In this document: positions 57,567-64,000 of the stretch, piece after piece
Numbering within the stretch: position 1 is the first letter of the stretch
Layout of the letters: every line of letters starts with the position of its first letter
Assembly: GCF_029873635.1 (NCBI RefSeq)
Contig: NC_080423.1
Span: 94,893,191 to 94,957,190, forward strand
Direction of reading: 5' to 3'
DNA length: 64,000 nucleotides
DNA from: Malania oleifera
Lineage: Eukaryota > Streptophyta > Magnoliopsida > Santalales > Ximeniaceae
The notes under the pieces: model-generated
Databases searched by the model: none
What the model was told of the DNA's origin: nothing
Seen by the model: the letters and a program-made list of their open reading frames with translations, nothing else
Translations under genes and position numbers: made by a program

Positions 57567-59426
57567 TGTTGACTTTTTGAGTCTGATCTCTGTTTTTGAT
57601 GCTAACAAAGCATATGTATCTTACCTGTGCACTGAGCTAATGAACAGGGTTGATTCTTTGCACGCATGGATGGTAAAGATACAGTTGATCCTATAAGGAA
57701 CTCAATGCTTACACCGTATGATGGCATTTGCAGAAGCAAAAGGAATGAAGACCTATTTTCAATTGTATTTGCATTCATTTGTATATTGGTCGGTAATAAT
57801 TTATATCGGTCTGTAATAATCTCTGCATGTCACGCATATAGGATATATGGTAAGCTCAGTAAGACTCTAGTATGACTCTAGATCCCAACACTCATACACA
57901 TATATCATACAAAATTCAGGAGTGTTAAAAATGAATTAAATTGAACATTACAGGGAATTTTGAGAGAGCTCCGGTGACCAAACAGGAGTTCAAAACCACT
58001 CGGGCGCCCGAACTATTGAAAAGTCAACAGTTGACCTAAGCTCTGGGGCGACTGAACCATTTTATGCATATCTTTCACAAGCGCCCGAACCCTTTGAAAG
58101 GGACCCCTCACCAACTCGAGCAACCGAGGAAATCAGTTGAAAAACAGCCCGGGTGACCAAATATTTGTGTTCGGGCTACCGACCTACTGACCAGGCACCT
58201 GAACCAAAGAAAAAATGTTTCTTACTTTTATTCGGGCTACCAAACCTACACTTGGGCTGCCGAACTGTTTTTACGGATTTTTAAAAATGAGTCTGGTTGG
58301 GCGATCGAACCTCAATTCAGCCACCTGAACCTTGTCGGGTTAAAATTATTTTAACTGAGGTAAACACGGGTTAATTTGAGTTAATATTTCCTAAGTATTT
58401 TAAAACTTTTTTAAAAATACCCAATAGGTTCCAAACGGTTATATTTTTGACCTTGTCTATAAATATGGGTTCATTTGTGAAGATTAAGATGAAATTAGCA
58501 AAAATCATTAGTGCAAAATCCTCTCTTTTTCAAAAACTCATATTTCCCAAAAACTCTAAAATATTTATTCCCTTAATACATTCTAATATTGTGAGAGATT
58601 ATTGAGTGGGCTAGTGCTTATTAGAGGTTGCTTATACTCCCATTGTTTTTCTTGATCGATTGTTATTGTTTTTGCGGAGTCAAGCAAGAGTTTTCCCACA
58701 GATTTTTATTTGATAAATTTAGTGTTGGGAAAAACTCATTAGCTTAAGGATCTTTGCATTGTCATTGCAAAGATTCCTATAGTTTGATTTTGTCGTGCAA
58801 AATATTTTTAACAAGCTATTATTTTGTTTTTCAAACAACTCTTGAGTTTACTTCCTTAAAGAAAATATTTTGAATTGTTTTGAATATTTGCAGCATCTTT
58901 GAAACCCTGATTTATTATTGAGATTTGATATATACTATTTCAAAGAAATAACTTGATTAGAACACTCGTGATCATATTAGTGATAATACCTTGTTGAGTG
59001 TTGCTTGCACAAAATCACATCACTGAGCTTACATTTCTTATATTGTTGATGTGTGGTTGATTGAGTATACTGTGCGTAATGTAGTACATACTTGCTTTGT
59101 TGAGAAGCACATTTCCGTGTATGTAAATTCATATTTATTGTATTTCAGGGATAGGCCTAAAGAAGGAGACTAGCCCTATAAAATAGTCCCGGACTGGCTT
59201 AGACCCGGTTAGAAAAGTTAGGTGCGTCATCCTGGTAAGGCGCTTTGGGTGAGGTTAGCCCCTTGAATTGACCTGGTTGTAACCGGTATCGCTCCTCCCA
59301 TTAAGTGAGCATTAGTGGAATCCTTGTGCTGCTGTTAAACCGATTGACCTAAGCGATAATTTTTAATTACCCAATTAAGCCCCTCCCCCTCTTGGGAATA
59401 CACCAAACCTAACATATGTGTCAACA
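57567..59426 (+). mobile_element. Copia (SIRE-type) 3' LTR
   Basis: This 1860-bp LTR has perfect 7-bp inverted ends, TGTTGAC and GTCAACA, and is preceded by a polypurine tract. It contains repeated GGGC-ACC-GAAC-type words (about 57980-58330), GTCTATAAATATGGG (about 58455, a TATA-like box) and CCCCTCCCCCTCTTGGGAA (about 59382). The last resembles the AAGAGGGGGG end motif of C1/C2 in the opposite sense. With only one LTR left, age cannot be estimated. Confidence 0.8.
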
Positions 59427-59839
59427 GGGACATTCAAACATTCATGCAAATTCTCCTTCGCATACTTTTTTTGTATCATTGTATTTAGAATTTCCTTGTA
59501 TTTTCTTATTTTTTGTATTTTCTGCTATATTCCAAATTTTCCCTATATATATATATTGTATTTCTATTGTATTTAGAATAGAATAAAATGTGTAATGTTC
59601 TTATATTTGACCCGTGGACAAAATGGGGTGTCTACAATTCTCAAAAGATGTCTCATATGCGTGGGATAAGCCTTAACCTTATAAATCGAAGGTTTTTTTT
59701 TTTTTAAAAAAAGCTCTTAACTAATATTAGATTTAAGACTTTCTCTCCTTTCTTATACTATCACCACAAAATGTAGAAAGGTGCGTTCTTGTTTTCTTAT
59801 AAAGGGGGGAAATTAAAGCTTGCATTGCACACTAGCTAG
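59427..59839. other. Short AT-rich flank
   Basis: There is no recognisable gene or repeat apart from runs of T and short (TA)n. Confidence 0.4.
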
Positions 59840-60104
59840 TGCAACAATTTTGGGCCCCAACTCTAGTGAGGTATTATCTATTTTGGGCCACTAACCTCAC
59901 GAGTTTATCCTGTAAAAGACGTTTCACTTAGTTAGAGCATAAACCCTCCTTATAAGCCTAAGATCTCCCTAGTACACATCCAATGTGGAACTGTAATAGG
60001 TTCTCCATTCCAATCTCCGAAACTCTTGTTAGCATGATTTCCCTAGTACACATTCGACATAAGACCATGACAAGCTCTCTTGTCCAATCTTTGATGTCTT
60101 TGTC

Positions 60105-62477
60105 TGTAATGACCCGAAAATTTAAAACTATTAAAATAATTAGGAAATATAATAAATAAAATGGATTAATGGGTAATAAGGAAAAAGGAAAGGTTTTAGA
60201 GGAAGGAATAGTAGGCCTCGTCGACGAATGGTCTATCTCCGTCAACGAGTATCCTTCTAGACATCGTGGATGAATTCCAGTTCCTCGTCGACGAAGGAAT
60301 CTCGAGAGAGTAATTTCAAACTCTGAATTTCGTCGACAAATGTACCTTTTCGTCGACAATGTCTCTTCAGTAGTTCGTCGACGAACCCACGTGTCTCGTC
60401 GACGAAACCCTGCCTATAAATAGAGTTTCTTTCATTTTCAGCAAGAAACTTCAAAAATTCTCTCTCTCTCTTTCTCTCTCTCTCTAAAAAACGGATCTCC
60501 AACCTTTTCTCTTCAATTTCGTGCTAGATTTGACCCGGTTTGACGATCCGAAACCACCACGAGGTTCGTAGGATCGTTCTCTGCAAGGATATAGGAGCTG
60601 ATCATTGGTTTGAGAGGTTTGGGAAACATCCCAAAATCAAGGTAAGTGAGTTATTTTGGAAATTTTCTTAACGAATATTGTTATTTGGAGCCTAGGAAGT
60701 ATTAAATTAGTATTTTTTATAAGATTCGAGTCAGTTGGGGTTTATTTAATTAAACTAGGATTTTTTATTTAGGGTCCAAGTGAACGCCATAGGTATCGAT
60801 TCAGGGATCCTGTCGGCGTAGTTCAGAAGTCAGGTAAGGGGAAATTGTATATTAAATCAGATTTTATGAAATTAAGGGTAATAATGTTATATTTATGTAT
60901 ATGTTTCGGGTATGGGTCATTAAAATGCCAACCATGTAAATTATGTTTTCTGAGCCTAGGACCCTTTATTTAGTTATGTATATGTGAAAATGGACTCATG
61001 AAAGTGAAAGGTGTTTTGTGGGAAATTATGTAAGAAATGAAAGGTATTTTCAGTATATAAACGTTAAATGCTGGTTGACTTATTTTACAGGTAATGTATG
61101 AATTCTACTGCTAAATTGTGTGGCATGAGTAAATGTAAGTTTTGTGCAAATATATGTTAAATGTATAAGATGCAGACTAAGTAAGTAAAGCATTAAGAAT
61201 AAAATATGATATGAATCATGTTGCTTGTGTATGTTAATGCAACCATGTAAATGTATGACAGCTGAAATTCGTGTTAGTAAATTCTAACGCATTTCTATGT
61301 GAACTAACTGATGACAGCTAAGAGGAGCCGTGTTAGCAGACTCTAGCTCATTTCTATGTGGACTAACTTATGACGGCTAAAGAGCGATTGTAGTACGAAT
61401 GAATGAAATGGCAATCAAATGACAATGGAATGAAATGTGAAATGTGAATGATGTAAAAGGAAAAGAGTCACTTAAAGTGAAATGCAATGTAATGTTTAAG
61501 TTAAGAACATGAACTGATGTAAATGGTTGAATAATGACAGAAAGAATAATGTATTATAATATTAGAAGTATTTATGCTAATAGAACATGTTACGATTGGG
61601 CGGAGTGTACTCTTCTCCTGAGGGCTCGCTGAGAAAGACGAGTGCTCTAGTAACTTCAGATGTGGCAGTAGTTGCATAACGTATTAGGGTAGAGGGAACC
61701 TACTTGTATGAGCAGGTAGATTTTCCTATCCTTGGGGTCTTCGCTGATAAACCTTTGTTTGAACTGTGTGAGTATGAGATCAATCTAATACTTGAGGGCT
61801 TACTGAGTAAGGTGAGTGCCCTGGTATGCTTCAGCAGTGACCCTAGGGTTGCCTAAGTATCAGAGCAGAGGGATGCTCTTTGTATGGGCGGGTAATCACC
61901 CCTATCCTTAGGTAATCTCGTGGGTTAAATCTTTTACATATGATTGATTAGGTTCAGCAAATAGTTTCAGTTTTTGTGATAATGTTTTGCAAATGTTATT
62001 AAAATGATATTTATAAACCTTATGTTAGCCACACACTAATTTTAATATATTGTTTCTTCCCTTACTGAGATGTGTCTTACCGGAATATAAATATTTCTTT
62101 TTCAGGACATCCTCGAGGTTGGGCTTAGAGAGCTCGAGGGTTTATAACATTTTTGAAGATTATAAAGAGAAAGGGTATATTTTTGACAGTACTGTTGGGT
62201 TGTATAAAGTTTAAGTTTATGTCTTTATATTTTAAGTTTGCTAAGAAAGGAATGATTTTGAATACTGAAATGTTTTGGAGAAATGTGTATATATGGAAAT
62301 GCAGGTGATGGACGATTTATTATGGATTATGGATAGAACTAGGAAACTCTGGTATTATTTGTATGGTTGAGGATCATAGTTATGTTTTCCGTTGCGTATG
62401 TATGATTTAATTATGGAATATCAGGATTTTATTAGGTATAATGCACCAGACCGGGTTTAAGGGTTCAGGGTGTTACA
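60105..62477 (+). mobile_element. Solo gypsy LTR inside the TRIM element
   Basis: This 2373-bp LTR (ends TGTAATGACCCG and GGGTGTTACA) has perfect TTGTC duplications (60100-60104 and 62478-62482) and no internal region. It is close kin to E3 (239-2622) and to the solo LTR at 48944-51357. It has two donor-like sites (AAGGTAAGTG about 60639, CAGGTAAGGG about 60831), an acceptor-like TTTTTTATTTAGGG (about 60765) and TTTTTCAGGAC (about 62100). Confidence 0.92.
60216..60422 (+). promoter_or_regulatory. TCGTCGACGA cluster and TATA box of the solo LTR
   Basis: About eight exact or near palindrome copies precede TATAAATA at 60415-60422. CT-rich sequence follows at 60460-60485. Confidence 0.6.
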
Positions 62478-62772
62478 TTGTCAAAGTGGATTACACCTTT
62501 ATGTAAGATTCACTTACATGATAGTACCCTCAAGATATATCCACTCACGTGATAGTACCCCCCAGGGTGAATCCACCCACATGATAGTACTCCTAAGGTG
62601 GCTTTGATACCAAATGTAACAGTCTTGAGCCTAACTCTAATGAGGTATTGTCCGCTTTAACCCACTGGCCTCACATGTTTGTCTTATAGAAGGTGCCTCA
62701 CTTAGTTGGAGCCCAAACCCTCCTTATAAGCTCAAGATCTCCCTAGCACACATCTAATTTGGGACTGTGACA

Positions 62773-62880
62773 ACTAGCAATGAATATAATCGAGAGGTTT
62801 GAAGAGAAAATTATGCAATTCTTAAGAAATTGTTCAATTAAGCTTGAAAAGTAGTATATAACTAAGTAAGAATGTAATAG

Positions 62881-62926
<46 letters not shown>

Positions 62927-63176
62927 GCAAAAGATTCCAATTAAGTTTCCTTTGAATAAGTTTGCTTTAAGATTGCTTAAAATACAATCAAAAGGAACAT
63001 CTTTGTTTTACTTGAATATTAATATGTTGAAATTGACCAAAGGACATGAAAAAGAATCTAGGCACCATAATGAAACCTCCCTTCCATTTTGTTTTTTTGT
63101 TTTTCTTTCAAAAAATTAGTTCTCGCAGCAAGAATTTGGAGATTTGTCAAATGTGAAGGTGGAAATGGATTTGTTA
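62773..63176. other. Short flank with (GA)n microsatellite
   Basis: A GA run lies at 62884-62924. The remainder is AT-rich without a recognisable gene. Confidence 0.5.
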
Positions 63177-64000
63177 TGTAGTGACCCGAAAAATAAGGAT
63201 ATTTAAATAATAAAGAGGGAGAGAAATGGAAACAGTAACAGAAGGGGGCAGTCAACTTCATCGACGAATGCGACATCGCATTTTGAATGTAATAACCCAG
63301 GGGATTTTCTTATGGCCTCGTCGACGAACACAAGGGATTCGTTGTCGAGGGTACAAGAGGGTCTCGTTGAGGAGGGCAAGTTTCGTCGATGAGAAGATGC
63401 CGAGAGAGGATTTTTAGAAGCCTGAAATTCATCGACGAGGGTGTTGGTTCGTCGATGAACTTTCTACAGGACTCATCGATGAGATGACGTGGCTCGTCGA
63501 CGAAGACCGCAGTATAAATAGTGCTAAACTCATTTTTTTTACGCAGAAAATTTCAGCCGAGAAACCCTCTCTTCCTCCCCTACGGTTTCCTTTTCAATTT
63601 TCTTTGATTTTGGCTCCGTCAGTCGCCAGATAGACGATCTGAGGCCACCACAACGCTCTTGGCGGAGTTCTATACAAGTCTGCTGGAGCAGATCATCGGT
63701 GGGACGAAGTTAGAATACATCCCAAATCCGGGGTAAGGTCTTTTATTCAGAATTTGGCTTTCCAACAGTTGTAGGAAATGCTGTAGACGTAGAAATAGTG
63801 ACATTTTGTTCTGGGATATATGGCTTTTAGGGAGTTGAGTGGAGAACCCTACGGGTGTACGACCCGTCTCAGTAAGGGGATTTTAGCAGAAATTAGGTTA
63901 GGGAAATATGTTATGCTAGGTAGTTCTAAAATGATTTCCAGTATGAAATGTATATTTTTACAAGGTTATTATTCACAACAAGACTTTATACAGTTTATTA
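63177..64000 (+). mobile_element. Gypsy LTR, cut by the window edge
   Basis: It starts TGTAGTGACCCG and runs to the end of the window. It is the same family as the fragment at 41611-42070. It has the palindrome cluster and TATA box and GGGGTAAGGTC (about 63730). A second LTR-start-like sequence, TGTAATAACCCAGG, lies at 63287, so the first 110 bp may be a patch of a different family member. Confidence 0.7.
63257..63520 (+). promoter_or_regulatory. TCGTCGACGA cluster and TATA box of the right-edge LTR
   Basis: About eight exact or near palindrome copies precede TATAAATA at 63513-63520. Confidence 0.55.

Larger units (their letters stand above)
59840..62772 (-). mobile_element. TRIM element interrupted by a solo gypsy LTR
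   Basis: The LTRs of about 158 bp are at 59840-59998 and 62615-62772. They share CTCTA.TGAGGTATT, CCTCCTTATAAG, ATCTCCCTAG.ACACATC and the GGAACTGTAATA/GGGACTGTGACA ends. Next to the right LTR lies CTTTGATACCA, a minus-strand primer-binding site. Flanks GCTAG (59835-59839) and ACTAG (62773-62777) fit a target duplication with one change. The internal region without the insertion is only about 240 bp and noncoding. It is the same family as 43881-44276. Confidence 0.75.

Overview
This window looks like a piece of a flowering-plant nuclear genome, probably a eudicot. It is AT-rich and packed with plant LTR retrotransposons (Ty3/gypsy of the Tekay/Del chromovirus type and Ty1/copia of the SIRE/Maximus type). 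It also holds CACTA-type DNA transposon copies with TTAGTGACGG subterminal repeats, two small TRIM elements, and long CT/GA/TA microsatellites. I see only one host gene: a small secreted cysteine-rich protein at 39181-39626 with one intron. The species cannot be named from the sequence. All retroelements are treated as fossils.

Left part (1-7262). An old minus-strand gypsy element, E1, frames this part. A piece of its LTR family lies at 1-238; its gag start, leader and other LTR lie at 6942-7262 and 36977-37907. A plus-strand gypsy, E3 (LTR 239-2622), sits in the E1-type LTR at the left. A minus-strand gypsy, E2 (LTR 4580-6941), sits in the E1 gag. E3 and E2 now meet head to head at about 3258, which is best explained by one large deletion.

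Centre (7263-36976). A plus-strand Tekay-like element, G1, lies between perfect 5-bp target duplications (GAAAG). Its 3' LTR is split by a minus-strand SIRE-type copia, C1 (14113-35201, duplication AAATT). C1 is in turn split in its reverse transcriptase region by a second, younger copia, C2 (19404-29541, duplication TCTTC). Hand-compared LTR divergence falls from G1 to C1 to C2, which fits the nesting order. C1 carries an extra coding region after pol (16874-17877) that C2 lacks.

Right part (36977-64000). After the truncated E1 LTR come the host gene and its flanks. Then follow a CACTA copy holding retroelement pieces (41093-43767), a TRIM (43881-44276), a probable Tat/Ogre-type LTR piece (46010-47100) and a second, truncated CACTA copy (47103-47934). 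Next are two minus-strand gypsy LTRs in series (47935-52078 with a solo LTR inside, and 52608-55420), an integrase-end remnant, a plus-strand SIRE-type 3' end (LTR 57567-59426), a TRIM interrupted by a solo gypsy LTR (59840-62772), and a gypsy LTR running off the right edge.

The pattern I find most worth a second look is shared by otherwise dissimilar gypsy LTR families. Each has a cluster of the 10-bp palindrome TCGTCGACGA and near variants just upstream of the TATA box. Downstream come two GGTAAGGG splice-donor-like sites with an acceptor-like site between them, and the leader ends in a TTTTCAG acceptor-like site directly before the gag start. This suggests a common regulatory and leader-splicing design. 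No conventional operon, defence system, CRISPR array, rRNA or tRNA gene is visible.
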